Assembly (NCBI RefSeq): GCF_009766095.1
Contig: NZ_LMUD01000009.1
Span: 229,650 to 293,649 of the forward strand
DNA: 64,000 nt
Reading direction: 5' to 3'
Source: Granulicella sp. S190
GTDB lineage: Bacteria > Acidobacteriota > Terriglobia > Terriglobales > Acidobacteriaceae
Of the stretch, positions 1-9,052 are shown one piece after another; the stretch's first letter is position 1; each line of letters starts with the position of its first letter. The notes under the pieces were generated by a model that saw only the letters and a list, made by a program, of their open reading frames with translations, made no database searches and was not told where the DNA came from. Made by a program: the position numbers and the translations under genes.

Positions 1-487
1 CGACGACAGACTCGGATTGGAATACTGTGTCTGCTGTCTCGATACGGAAGTGCTGCTCGTTGCGGGTGACGGAGATGGCTTTTGCGCCAAGGATGGTGCG
101 GACGCCCGCGTCTGCGGCTTCGCGCTCCAGCATGGAGACGATGTCGAGGGCGGAGCGGTCGCAGAAGAGCTGGCCGAGAGTCTTTTCGTGGTAGCGGATG
201 CCGTGCCGCTCGACCATGGCGATCATGTCGGAGGGAGTGAAGCGGGCCAGGGCTGATTTCGCGAAGTGAGGGTTTTCCGAGAGGAAGTTTTCTGCGCGGC
301 AGTGGATGTTGGTGAAGTTGCAGCGGCCCCCGCCGGAGATGAGGATCTTTTTCCCGGCGCGTTCGGCGTGATCGAGCAGGACTACGCGACGCCCCCGCTT
401 GCCTGCTTCGATGGCACACATCAATCCGGCTGCGCCTGCGCCGAGGACTACGACATTAACCTTTTGGACTTGCGGTTTCGTTGTCAT
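1..487 (-). CDS. HI0933/YhiN-type flavoprotein, N-terminal part (partial)
   Basis: This is the amino-terminal 162 residues of an FAD-dependent oxidoreductase of the HI0933/YhiN (BaiN-like) family; the rest lies beyond the window edge. Minus-strand translation from ATG at 487 shows a Rossmann GAGAAG motif (residues 16-21) for FAD binding and the family signature GKKILISGGGRCNFTN (residues 45-60). These are followed by a segment containing HEKTLGQLFCDRSA that is typical of the family. It is cytosolic by the lack of a signal peptide. The physiological substrate of most members is unknown. The next gene, a 23S rRNA methyltransferase, lies 58 bases upstream in the same direction, so the two may be co-transcribed. 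Family assignment is secure; function is not. Confidence 0.85.
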   Translation of the reverse strand, partial: MTTKPQVQKVNVVVLGAGAAGLMCAIEAGKRGRRVVLLDHAERAGKKILISGGGRCNFTNIHCRAENFLSENPHFAKSALARFTPSDMIAMVERHGIRYHEKTLGQLFCDRSALDIVSMLEREAADAGVRTILGAKAISVTRNEQHFRIETADTVFQSESVV

Positions 488-545
488 GCTCTTTGCGGAG
501 AAGCTTGCTGGCTCGTCTTTCGTTTTTTGGCCTGCCCGGGTGTGC

Positions 546-1835
546 TTACCCCACCCGGCAGATGAGGCACTTGAGGTAGCTGGTTTCGGGGAGGGTGAGG
601 ATGGCGGGGTGGTCGGGGGCGGCACCCCGGGTCTCGAGCAGCTGGACGCGGCGGCTTGCGTCGGTGGCGGCGGCGGAGACGACCTCGGTGAACTCCTGCA
701 GGGGGACGTGGTGGGAGCAGGAGCAGGTGATGAGGGTTCCGCCGGGACGGAGCATCTTCATGGCGCGGAGGTTGAGCTCCTTGTAGCCGCGCATGGCGCC
801 TTCGGCGGCACGCTTGGACTTGGCGAAGGCGGGTGGGTCGAGGACGATGGTGTCGTACTGATGGCCGGTGGCTTCGTACTCGCGGAGGAGCTCGAAGGCA
901 TCGGCTTCGATCCACTCGATCTTGGCGGGGAGGTCGGGGTTGAGCTCACGGTTGCGGTCGGCTACTTCGAGGGCGCTGCGGCTGGCGTCGACGCCGGTGA
1001 CCTGGCGGCAGTTCTGGGCCATGTGGAGGGCGAATCCGCCTTGATAGGTGCAGATGTCTAGCGCGGAGCCGGTTGCGTACCGGGCTGCGGCGGCGTAGTT
1101 GAGGCGCTGGTCGAGGAAGGCTCCCGTCTTCTGGCCGGAGCCGGCGTCGAAGTGAAGACGAAGGCCGTTGATGGTGAAGATGGTGGTGAGTTGTGGTGCT
1201 TCGGTGGTGGTTGGGTGCAGTGGACCGGGGCGGGGGTGGGCTAGTTGTTCGAGTTCCCGGATTTTTGGGTCGGGGCGCTCCCAGAGGGTGATGCCCCCGG
1301 TGTCGGGGCGCAGGCGTTGGCTGAGGACTTCGGTGAGGAGGTGGCGGACGTCGTCCTGGGCGGTGCCCTGGGTGAGGAGCTGGAGGATGACGAGGTCGTT
1401 GTAGCGGTCGGCGACGATGCCGGGGAGGTTGTCGGCTTCGGAGAAGATGAGGCGGCAGGAGTCGTCTTCCATCGATTCGGGCGATACGTCATCGCGGAGC
1501 GCGAGGGCGGCAATGACTCTTTCGCGAAGCTGTTCGAGGTAGGCGGGGCGGCTCAGCGCGGCTTCGTTCGAGATGATTCGGACTGCGATCTGCGAGGCGG
1601 AGCTATAGAGGCCGGTGCCGAGGGGAATGCCTCGGCTGTCCATGACGGTGATGAGGGAGCCGGGCTGGATCTCTGTGGTACCGAGAGGCGGGACGAGGGA
1701 CTCTACGTCGGAGCGATAGACCCAGAGGTGGCCGGCTCGCAGGCGGTCGGCGGCGCGGCGGGTGATCGCTGCGGCTGGTCCGAATGGCTGGGCGGCGACG
1801 ACACGCGGAGCCCGATCTTCTACTTTTCTAAGCAT
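546..1835 (-). CDS. rlmI: class I SAM-dependent rRNA methyltransferase (RlmI-like)
   Basis: Probable 23S rRNA (cytosine-C5) methyltransferase of the RlmI/YccW family, 429 residues, slightly longer than E. coli RlmI. An N-terminal PUA-like RNA-binding region (about residues 20-105, with RLRAGHLWVYRSDV) precedes a Rossmann methyltransferase domain. SAM-binding motif I is DICTYQGGFALHMA, followed by the acidic DASRSALEVADRN loop. The LDPPAFAKS motif and the TCSCSHHV motif near the C-terminus provide the catalytic region; the cysteine in TCSCS is the expected nucleophile position. ATG at 1835 is preceded by GGAAGG at very short spacing, so the start is plausible but not certain. The exact target base (C1962 in E. 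coli) is inferred from family membership. Confidence 0.85.
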   Translation of the reverse strand: MLRKVEDRAPRVVAAQPFGPAAAITRRAADRLRAGHLWVYRSDVESLVPPLGTTEIQPGSLITVMDSRGIPLGTGLYSSASQIAVRIISNEAALSRPAYLEQLRERVIAALALRDDVSPESMEDDSCRLIFSEADNLPGIVADRYNDLVILQLLTQGTAQDDVRHLLTEVLSQRLRPDTGGITLWERPDPKIRELEQLAHPRPGPLHPTTTEAPQLTTIFTINGLRLHFDAGSGQKTGAFLDQRLNYAAAARYATGSALDICTYQGGFALHMAQNCRQVTGVDASRSALEVADRNRELNPDLPAKIEWIEADAFELLREYEATGHQYDTIVLDPPAFAKSKRAAEGAMRGYKELNLRAMKMLRPGGTLITCSCSHHVPLQEFTEVVSAAATDASRRVQLLETRGAAPDHPAILTLPETSYLKCLICRVG

Positions 1836-2197
1836 CCTTCCATGGTCGCATAGCGTTTATGCTGACTGGACCCCCTCCCCCCTCCCCCCGTGGGGTATTT
1901 TGCGGGGAAGTTATTTAGAATCATCAGCCTGGCGGGGTGGTGTCTTTGCAAGATATTGATTCTGCTCGGTTTACCTGCAAAATATTACCAATAAAGGGGT
2001 TACAGGGTAATAAGGAAGCCCAAGCTTGTCGGGGCCTTTTTCTCCCTTCATGAAGTATAGCGGTTGGAGGATAACTCATACGCCACGCGAATGGGCTGGA
2101 TTGACGCGGTGTTCTGCGTTGTTGGGACTTGACTGGTTTGGGGAGGTTCCTGTGATTAGAAAATTGATGCTTCTAAAACCTGTTTTGGGATGTCCAA
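1836..2197. other. intergenic region, C-rich tract and AT-rich repeat
   Basis: No convincing gene is seen here. The segment starts with a C-rich tract (about 1870-1890), then an AT-rich stretch with an imperfect direct repeat described separately (1947-1989). The rest, up to the phosphatase stop codon, has no recognisable motif. Short open frames crossing it have no ribosome-binding site or family resemblance. Confidence 0.5.
1947..1989. repeat. imperfect 14-bp direct repeat, 29-bp period
   Basis: TGCAAGATATTGAT (1947-1960) and TGCAAAATATTACC (1976-1989) share TGCAA-ATATT at a spacing of 29 bases in a locally AT-rich spacer. The motif resembles short intergenic elements of acidobacterial genomes as I remember them. 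That resemblance is recollection, not a search result. Confidence 0.4.
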
Positions 2198-4315
2198 CTA
2201 TGCGGTGCGGGTGACGGCTACGAGGCTGATGTCGTCGTTCTGTCCGAAGAGTTGGGCCGCGTCGGCGAGGGCTTTGACGGGGGCGGAGCTTCGCAGGAGT
2301 TCGGCGACGCGGTCGAAGCCGAATAACTGGCCGTGCGCGTCGGTGGCTTCGAGGATGCCGTCGGAGATGACGACTAGTTTTTCGCTGGAGGTTAGCTGGA
2401 AGTGCATCACGGAGAAATCTGCTCCGTCGATGATGCCGAGCGGGAGTGCGCCTTGCATGTCGAGTGGTTTGCCGTTGAGATAGGGCGGAAGATGGCCGGC
2501 GTTGGCGAGGGTGGCGGAGCCGTTGGCGGCGATGCGGAGGGCCAGGCAGGTGGCCTGGGCGGAGCGGCGGCCAAGCAGACGACGGTTGAGCGCCTGGAGG
2601 AGGAAGAGGGGATCGGGGTTGAGCTCGGCTGTGCTGCGGATGGCGCCGACCAGTAGCGCGACAAGCATGCCCGCCTGGAGGCCCTTGCCGGTGACGTCTC
2701 CGGCGACGATTAACACGCTTCCGTCGGTGGGGTGAGGGATGAGCTGAAAGAAGTCACCACCAACTTCGCGGGCCGGGCGGTACTCAGTTTCGATGGCGAG
2801 GCCGGGGAAGGTGAAGTGGGATTCGGGCAGGATGACCTGCTGGATCTCGGCGGCCTGCTTGATGTCGAGAGCCCGCTCGCGCTGGACGCGGAGGGAGACG
2901 AACATACGGCGCAGGAGGAGGATGAAGATTGCAAACACCAGCAGAAAGTTGGCCTCGGTGCCAGGAGTGATCTGCATCCCAAACGTAAACCAGTTGCTCA
3001 GGATATGCAGCACCCTCAGTTCAGTCTGAAACCTTGAGATTCCCAACAGAACGATGGCGGGCACGGCGAGCCAACCCTCGCGGCCTTGCTGGCGGATGCC
3101 CAGGACGACGATGAGCAGCAGCAGCGCTAGAAAGGCCAGACGGACGCAGGCGGAGAGGAGGTGGAATTTGACCGCGACCGGATGCGAGACCAGGCCGAAG
3201 ATGAGCTCACCGCCCAGCAGATCGCCCACCATGTAGAGCAAGGTGAAGACGATGACAGTCTTCGGCAGCCAGGCGGGCCGCTTGAGTTGGAACCAGACCC
3301 ACCAGACCATCACCCAGACGGCGAGAATGAGCGGGACGAACACAGCTTCCAGCAGGATGTTCTGCGTCTGGCCACTGATGAGATAGCTCCAGACGCCGGT
3401 TACGAGCACAATGTAATCCGCAGCCTGGAGCAGGAAGGCGGCCGCGATCCAGTAGTAGACCTTGTCGGAACGGTCGAAGAGGGTGAGGCTGAACGCCAGT
3501 ACGGTCAGTAGGAGGAATAGGAGCGACTGGAAGGCTCCCAGGGCATACGTGCGAATGAGGCCCAGCCAGCCGACCTGGTAGCCGGCGGCTACGGCACCAG
3601 CCTGGCCCAGCTGCGGAGCGTCGTGGAAGCCTCCGGAATCGGCTTGGTCGAGTGGGGTGGATGGTTCCATCCAGAGGCGGAAGGCGAGAACCTGGGTGCC
3701 GTCCGGGTCATGGCTCAGTACGGAGGACGAAAGAGGAAAGTGAGTTGGGCGGCTGCTATAGGTGACGGGATGGCTGGCGGAGAAGTCCCCGAAGCTGCCC
3801 AGCAGAGACCCGTTGGCGAAGACCTGGAAGGCATCGTCTACGTCGGTGGGGCCAGCGAGGGAGAGCTTCTCACCGAGCGGCGCGTTGACCTTGACCCTGA
3901 TGCGGTACCAGGCGTAGCCGGAGTAGCCGGGATGGCCTTTGGCCGTCCAGCCGGGGACGTAGCCGGAGATGCCTGCGATGGGATCGAAGGAGCCTGCGGG
4001 CGGGGTGAGGTCGACGGTCTCCCAATGGGAGTCGTCGAAGCTGGGCTCGGCCCAGAGGGGCTGGTGCGTGGCGGGGTCGATGGGCGAGTCGCCGATAGTG
4101 AACTTCCACGGGCCGTTGAGCGGGTAGACCGACTGTCCGAGGGTGATTTGCGCGATGCCGTCGTCCGCAAGGAGGGCTGGCTGGACGCGCACAGAGGAAG
4201 AGTGCGTGGCATCCGCTTGCTGCGGTTCAGGTTTGGGGGTCTGAGCGACGGAGGCAAGGCTGAAAAGAGACAGCAGCAGGACAGAAAAAGACTTCACTAC
4301 ATTCCGATCGTGCAC
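2198..4315 (-). CDS. membrane PP2C-family (SpoIIE) serine/threonine phosphatase
   Basis: Likely signalling phosphatase that dephosphorylates a serine/threonine-phosphorylated partner such as an anti-sigma antagonist. A signal peptide (KSFSVLLLSLFSLASVAQ) leads to a periplasmic jelly-roll-like sensor region (about residues 50-210). It continues with a block of seven or so membrane helices (about 250-480), a short coiled linker ending IQQVILP, and a cytosolic SpoIIE/PP2C domain (about 500-705). The phosphatase motifs REVGGDFF and AGDVTGKGLQAGM supply the metal-binding aspartates. An upstream ATG at 4435 would add 40 residues unlike a secreted protein's N-terminus, so GTG at 4315 or 4297, just before the signal peptide, is preferred. 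The architecture resembles 7TMR-DISM receptors. The ligand and partner are unknown. Confidence 0.8.
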   Translation of the reverse strand: MHDRNVVKSFSVLLLSLFSLASVAQTPKPEPQQADATHSSSVRVQPALLADDGIAQITLGQSVYPLNGPWKFTIGDSPIDPATHQPLWAEPSFDDSHWETVDLTPPAGSFDPIAGISGYVPGWTAKGHPGYSGYAWYRIRVKVNAPLGEKLSLAGPTDVDDAFQVFANGSLLGSFGDFSASHPVTYSSRPTHFPLSSSVLSHDPDGTQVLAFRLWMEPSTPLDQADSGGFHDAPQLGQAGAVAAGYQVGWLGLIRTYALGAFQSLLFLLLTVLAFSLTLFDRSDKVYYWIAAAFLLQAADYIVLVTGVWSYLISGQTQNILLEAVFVPLILAVWVMVWWVWFQLKRPAWLPKTVIVFTLLYMVGDLLGGELIFGLVSHPVAVKFHLLSACVRLAFLALLLLIVVLGIRQQGREGWLAVPAIVLLGISRFQTELRVLHILSNWFTFGMQITPGTEANFLLVFAIFILLLRRMFVSLRVQRERALDIKQAAEIQQVILPESHFTFPGLAIETEYRPAREVGGDFFQLIPHPTDGSVLIVAGDVTGKGLQAGMLVALLVGAIRSTAELNPDPLFLLQALNRRLLGRRSAQATCLALRIAANGSATLANAGHLPPYLNGKPLDMQGALPLGIIDGADFSVMHFQLTSSEKLVVISDGILEATDAHGQLFGFDRVAELLRSSAPVKALADAAQLFGQNDDISLVAVTRTA

Positions 4316-4634
4316 GTTCGGGTCACCAATTGGATGGGATTTATCCTGCTCCGTACTATAGCGGAGTATCTGTTGCGCGCAGCATTTGTCTATCGTCTCT
4401 GTCGTCGAAGTCGAAACGGCCAAATTGGCGGACAAATCCCGAGGCGCACAGGTTGATGCGTCTCAGCGACAGGAACAGGACGCTGGCATAGCGAAGGCGA
4501 TCAGCGATTCCCGCGCCTGCCAGTTCTTCGCGGATCACGGGCAATCCGGATGTAGCCCTCGACTGTCGCCAACAGGCGGACGCCGCTCTCGCGGGTGCGT
4601 TGACGACAATCCGCCTGAGCGCATAAGTAAAAGT
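4316..4634. other. intergenic region without convincing gene
   Basis: This spacer lies between the phosphatase and the DUF1801 gene. Short open frames exist on both strands, but none has a clear ribosome-binding site or recognisable product. Minus-strand frames give fragments such as ESGVRLLATVEGYIRIA that look faintly protein-like, so a decayed gene is possible but not supported. Confidence 0.35.
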
Positions 4635-5060
4635 CTAGGCTCGTTTTGCATGTTGCGCCCTGGTTGCTGCCACGGCCGTTTCGATGAGTGTCTCAAGGAC
4701 TTTTACGTCTACATCCGCCAGCTTCTTGATGTACAGACATCCTTTGCCGGTGGTGTGCTTGCCGAGCTTGGCAAGCAAGGCTTCAGCACCATCAAAGCCA
4801 ATCGCGCCGTACAAGACGTTTGCGGCCTTTCGCGGCGAGAAGCCGACGAGGAGCATATCGCCTTCGCGCCCGCTCTCGTAGAGATAGTGATAGCTGTCGA
4901 AGCCGACGATGGACGGTCCCCACATCGCAGGTTTTTTGCCAGTGATCTTTTGCATCATCCTGACCAGATCCTTGGCGTCTGTACGTCGCGTTTCGTCAGC
5001 GCACGTATCGAGAAACGCGGGAACGCTGGTGGTTGTGGGTTTGGTCTTATTCTCGGCCAT
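4635..5060 (-). CDS. DUF1801 domain-containing protein
   Basis: Small cytosolic protein of 141 residues with the DUF1801 (YdhG-like) fold. Typical features are the early VPAFLDTCADETRRTDAKDL segment, then MQKITGKKPAMWGPSIVGF and the GCLYIKKLADVD segment near the end. Function is not established for the family. The start is placed at ATG 5060 (MAENKTKP), because the 29 residues read from further upstream (MLVKIHWSWSETGD...) do not match the family. It is flanked by spacers on both sides and appears to be transcribed alone. Confidence 0.8.
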   Translation of the reverse strand: MAENKTKPTTTSVPAFLDTCADETRRTDAKDLVRMMQKITGKKPAMWGPSIVGFDSYHYLYESGREGDMLLVGFSPRKAANVLYGAIGFDGAEALLAKLGKHTTGKGCLYIKKLADVDVKVLETLIETAVAATRAQHAKRA

Positions 5061-5248
5061 GAATTTATCCCCGAACCAATTTGTGAAGCTTACGGGATAG
5101 ATCTTATCTCCGGTCTCACTCCAACTCCAATGGATTTTGACTAACATCGGGGACTGCCTTCCTCACAGGATGCATTGAGGATTTGAAAGTAGAGCTGCGT
5201 GGACCTGACGGGAGTTGATTTTTTTCGATGGCTCTTTTTGAAGACGGT

Positions 5249-6547
5249 TTAGACGGTGTATCTGTCCAAAGTTGATTGGGCTTCGTCGACCAGAGTTTGC
5301 ATGGAGTCGCGGAGGGAGTTGAACTGCGGGTGTCTGCGGAGTGTGCTGAACCATGGGTCTGAGGTGAGAGTGTGGGGTGCGCAGATGAAGCCTGACTGTG
5401 CCGCCTGCTTGAGCGCTGTGATTGCCAGCTCCGGTTTCTTCATCCGAGAGTAGTGGCGCGCGAAGTACAGGAGAATTTCCGGCTCGCGGGTTGTGTCTGC
5501 GGCTTTCATGAGATTGATGGCTTCCTCTGTTCTACCTTCGAGCAGAGAGAGCAGAGAACTAAGGAGAGCTGTCATCAGCGGGGATAACGGCATCTTGTCG
5601 AGGCGCTCGCGCAAGAGGGAGACTGCGCGCTTTCGATTGCCAAGAGCTGCCCAGGCTGCGGCGTCGAGGTAGTAAGCGGCGCGTCCGCTGTAGGTTTCGA
5701 TTGCGGAGGCGTAGTCGCCGGAGAGGAAGAGAGTGTGAGCGACACTGGTGATGACGGCGGGATCGAGCCGGACGGCGCGGCGATGCGCATCGATAGATTG
5801 CGGGAGCATTCCGCGGAAGCGAAGGACCTGGACGAGACTTGTGAACGACTCGGGTTCGCGGGGATTCTGTTTGAGGCGTTCGAGGAGTCGAACCATCGCG
5901 TCGGCTGCGTGGCCTGTGTCTACCTGCACGAAGGTATAGAACTGGTGAGCGGAGGCGAGGTCTGGATCGAGCGCAAACGCTCGCAGGAATGCGGCGTGGG
6001 CCAGCTCCAGATTTGCGGAAGAGGTGGCACTGAACTTATCGAGAAACCAGCAGCATCGGCCTAGCCAGGCCCATGCGGGTGCGAAGCTAGGATCTTCGGC
6101 GAGGCATGTCCAGTAGAGATCGCGGGCGAGGAGCATCGAGTCCAGAGAACGTTGGGCGGTTAACTCTTTCGCGCGTGCAAATTTTTCGTAGGCTGCTTGT
6201 GCGACGCCGGGTTCTCCGGTAACGGCGAGTTCAAAGCGGTATCCGTGTTTTGAAACTGTTCTGATGGCGTCGCGGCCGACGATCTTTCTGAGGCTGACGA
6301 TGGTGTTGGTGAGGTTTGCCTCGCTGACGTGCACGGAGGGCCATAGCGTGTCGATCAACTCCTGTTTGCTGACGAGATGTTCGGCTTTGCGGACGAGGCA
6401 GAGGAGAGCGTCGAATGCTTTGGGTTGAAGCGGAACGGGAAGGCCAGATGTTTTGAGGAGACGCTCACCTGGGTGAAGTTCAAAGTTGCCGAATCGATAG
6501 GAGGAATCGGGCGAGCTTTGATTTTTCTTTGAAAATCCCTGTGTCAT
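5249..6547 (-). CDS. winged-helix (OmpR/CadC-type) transcriptional regulator with TPR repeats
   Basis: DNA-binding regulator of 432 residues. An N-terminal winged helix-turn-helix of the OmpR/PhoB/CadC type spans about residues 15-110 (FELHPGERLLKTSG, then LIDTLWPSVHVSEANLTNTI). It is followed by about 300 residues of tetratricopeptide-like helical repeats. There is no membrane helix, unlike CadC, so it should sense a cytosolic partner or ligand. Start chosen at ATG 6547 (MTQGFSKK); the longer frame from 6763 runs back through the divergent gene and is unlikely. It is transcribed away from the tandem DUF1579-like gene 65 bases away, so that gene is a candidate target. This link is inference from position only. 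Confidence 0.8.
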   Translation of the reverse strand: MTQGFSKKNQSSPDSSYRFGNFELHPGERLLKTSGLPVPLQPKAFDALLCLVRKAEHLVSKQELIDTLWPSVHVSEANLTNTIVSLRKIVGRDAIRTVSKHGYRFELAVTGEPGVAQAAYEKFARAKELTAQRSLDSMLLARDLYWTCLAEDPSFAPAWAWLGRCCWFLDKFSATSSANLELAHAAFLRAFALDPDLASAHQFYTFVQVDTGHAADAMVRLLERLKQNPREPESFTSLVQVLRFRGMLPQSIDAHRRAVRLDPAVITSVAHTLFLSGDYASAIETYSGRAAYYLDAAAWAALGNRKRAVSLLRERLDKMPLSPLMTALLSSLLSLLEGRTEEAINLMKAADTTREPEILLYFARHYSRMKKPELAITALKQAAQSGFICAPHTLTSDPWFSTLRRHPQFNSLRDSMQTLVDEAQSTLDRYTV

Positions 6548-6612
6548 AAGTGGGCTGATCAGTTTGGAAATAAGCCTACACTGCTGGCGTGTCAGAAAGC
6601 AGGAGGAGATCG

Positions 6613-7764
6613 ATGATGGGTTTATTTCGCGAGCTGAGAAGCAAAGTACGTGGGAAGAGTCTCGGGGTGTTCGCTGTAGTCGCAATGGCTGCTTGTGTGT
6701 TTGGAGCGGCATTTGCCAAGGGTTTTGCGCAGACAGCGGGAGCCGCGTCCGACAACGGATCACAAACGGCCGCTGCGATGCGAGATGGGAAGAACGACTT
6801 TGATTTCAACCTGGGAGTCTGGCGTACGCACATTCGGCGCGTGCTCGATCCGTTTTCGGGGTCGGACAAGTCGATGGAACTGAATGGGACGGTGACAGTG
6901 CGGAAGGTTTGGGATGGCCGGGGGCAACTGGAGGAGATTGAAGCCGACGGGCCGAAGGGTCATTGGGAAGGGCTGACGATGTTTCTTTACAACCCGCAGG
7001 CTCATCAGTGGACGCAGTCGTTTATCGACAGCCAGGCGGGCGTGCTGACTACGCCGCTGGTGGGGTCGTTCAAGAATGGGCGGGGCGAGCTCTTTTCGCA
7101 GGAGACCTTTCGTGGCAAGACTGTTCTGATTCGGGGAACGTGGTCCGATATAAAACCGGACTCTCACCACTTCGAAGAGGATTTTTCGGATGATGGCGGA
7201 AAGACCTGGGTTCCTGCTTTTATCGGGGATCTGATGCGCGAGAAACAGTCGGGTGAGGCAGGTGCTTCGCTGACGCCGGTTAGTATGGAGCGCGTCGATG
7301 GCTCCAACGGGCAACGCGATTTCGACTTTGATTTGGGAACGTGGAAGACGCACTCGACACGGTTGCTGCATCCGCTGACGGGGTCTACGACGTGGGTGGA
7401 TATGGATGGAGTGTCGGTGGTCAAGAAGGTTTGGGGAGGCAAGGCGAATCTGGCGGAGTACAAGGCAGACGGTCCCGCGGGGCATGTGGAGCTGTTGTCG
7501 CTGCGGTGGTTCAATCCGACGACGCATGAGTGGAACCTGGACTTCGCGACGCCGAATGTGGGCACGCTAGGTATCCCGGGCGTTGGCGGATTCAAAGACG
7601 GACGCGGCACGTTCTATGACTACGAGGAGATCAATGGGCGGTCGGTGCTGGTGCGGTTTTCGATCTGGAAGACCTCGCAGGATACGGCGCAGTCGGAGCA
7701 GGCATTTTCTGACGATGGTGGAAAGACGTGGGAGGTTAACTGGATTAATAAGTACACGCGTTGA
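6613..7764 (+). CDS. secreted protein with two tandem DUF1579-like units
   Basis: Exported protein of 383 residues. The signal sequence ends near AFAKGFAQ. The mature part holds two homologous units of about 150 residues. The first starts DFDFNLGVWRTH and ends FSDDGGKTW; the second starts DFDFDLGTWKTH and ends FSDDGGKTW. This is an internal duplication that can be read directly. The units resemble DUF1579-type proteins of unknown function. A strong ribosome-binding site AGGAGGAG (6601-6608) sits 4 bases before ATG 6613, which decides the start over an upstream in-frame GTG at 6589. It is divergent from the winged-helix/TPR regulator. No enzymatic motif was recognised. Confidence 0.75.
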   Translation: MMGLFRELRSKVRGKSLGVFAVVAMAACVFGAAFAKGFAQTAGAASDNGSQTAAAMRDGKNDFDFNLGVWRTHIRRVLDPFSGSDKSMELNGTVTVRKVWDGRGQLEEIEADGPKGHWEGLTMFLYNPQAHQWTQSFIDSQAGVLTTPLVGSFKNGRGELFSQETFRGKTVLIRGTWSDIKPDSHHFEEDFSDDGGKTWVPAFIGDLMREKQSGEAGASLTPVSMERVDGSNGQRDFDFDLGTWKTHSTRLLHPLTGSTTWVDMDGVSVVKKVWGGKANLAEYKADGPAGHVELLSLRWFNPTTHEWNLDFATPNVGTLGIPGVGGFKDGRGTFYDYEEINGRSVLVRFSIWKTSQDTAQSEQAFSDDGGKTWEVNWINKYTR

Positions 7765-7861
7765 GCAGCTCGCGATTAATTCTCAATGGGTTACAAATGC
7801 TTGCTGGAGAGTGCGAGCCTCTCGCTCTTGTAGAGCGTTTATGGAGTCGCGAGAGGCGTGG

Positions 7862-8938
7862 TCATTCGGTGCGGAGGGCTTGCATGGGTTCGATGGAGGC
7901 GGCTCTTCGTGCGGGGAGGGCGGCGGCTAGTGTGACCATGACTGCGGCTAGAAGCACAGCTCCGGCGAGAGTGAGGGGATCGGATGTGGTTACGCCGTAG
8001 AGCTGGCTGCGGAAGAGTCGGCCTAGCAGGACGATGGAGGGCAGAGCGATGACGATGGCGATTGCGGCGATGAGGAACATCTCGCGGACGACGAGTAGGA
8101 CGACGCCACTCCGTTGCGATCCCAAGGCGAGGCGCACGCCGATTTCCCGAGTGCGCTGTTCGGTGGAGTAGGCGAGCACGCCGTAGAGTCCGACCGATGC
8201 GAGCAGGATCGCCAGTGCAGAGAATCCGATCGCAAGAAGAGCCAGCGCGCGTTCATCGGCGGCGCTCAGGTTGACCTGGTCCTCCATCGTTCGCATGTCA
8301 TCCACTACCAGGGTGGGATCCATTCCGTGAACGTTCTGCCGTATTGCGGATTCGACCATCTCGGGAGACTGGGTGGTGCGGGCATAGATCCTCATCCCGG
8401 TCGGATGTTTGATCTGCACATAGGGGCGGTAGACTGCCACGCCGATGTCGGTGCGGAGATTCTGATGTTTGGTGTCGCCTACGACGCCGACGATGGTGGT
8501 GTCGGGTGGGATGGGGGCATCTCCTCCCTCGGAGACCATGCGGCCCAGCGCGTTCTGCGCAGATCCGAAGAATCGCTTCGCGAAGGCCAGATTGACGACT
8601 GCTACCTTTGGAGCATCGTGGGTATCCGCGACGGCGAACTCCCGTCCCACAAGCAATGGCTGCTTCAGCGTGGCGAAGTACCCAGCTGTGATCCAAGGAG
8701 CTTCAAAGTCTGTTTTTTCGTCCTCGGTTGTCTTATGGCCTTCGACCGAGAAGCCACTGAAGTGGGAGTCGCCGGTGAGCTCGGCGTCGTTTGTCGCGGC
8801 AGCGGAGGTGACACCGGGTACGCGTTGCACAGCCTCGAGCCCGTTGGTCACGATCGGGATCATGCGGTCTTCTCCGTAGCCGGAGTCTGCGGGGTCGAGG
8901 CCTGAGGAGAGATGGTGGCACGTTGGCAGCCAAACGAA
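7862..8938 (-). pseudogene. N-terminally truncated ADOP-type ABC permease remnant
   Basis: C-terminal part of a MacB/FtsX-like permease of the ADOP kind, which is common in acidobacteria and normally around 800 residues. The readable frame (about 358 residues) begins with HLSSGLDPADSGYGEDR, which matches the middle of such proteins. It continues through the periplasmic MacB_PCD-like domain and the last three membrane helices to ARRAASIEPMQALRTE at the C-terminus. A stop at 8939-8941 blocks the frame. Only a short stretch in another frame (SYSLIRLAANV) hints at the missing part, and a VWFA gene starts soon after. About half the protein, including the first FtsX unit, is absent. ATG 8863 could start a truncated product, but a decayed gene is the simpler reading. 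Confidence 0.75.
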
Positions 8939-9052
8939 TCAGACTGTAAGAGACTTGTTTGTTGAAGGTAGAGGCTGGTCCTCGGCGGGGTGCGAGTCGA
9001 TTCTGTCCGGAAACGGAATACTTCGTTCGCAAGTGAACAGTGGTTGGCCGGT

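Noticed and set aside
8733-9032. 99-residue minus-strand frame overlapping the ADOP remnant
   Set aside because: It is a frame-shifted reading of the decayed permease region; only a few residues (SYSLIRLAANV) look like the lost sequence.
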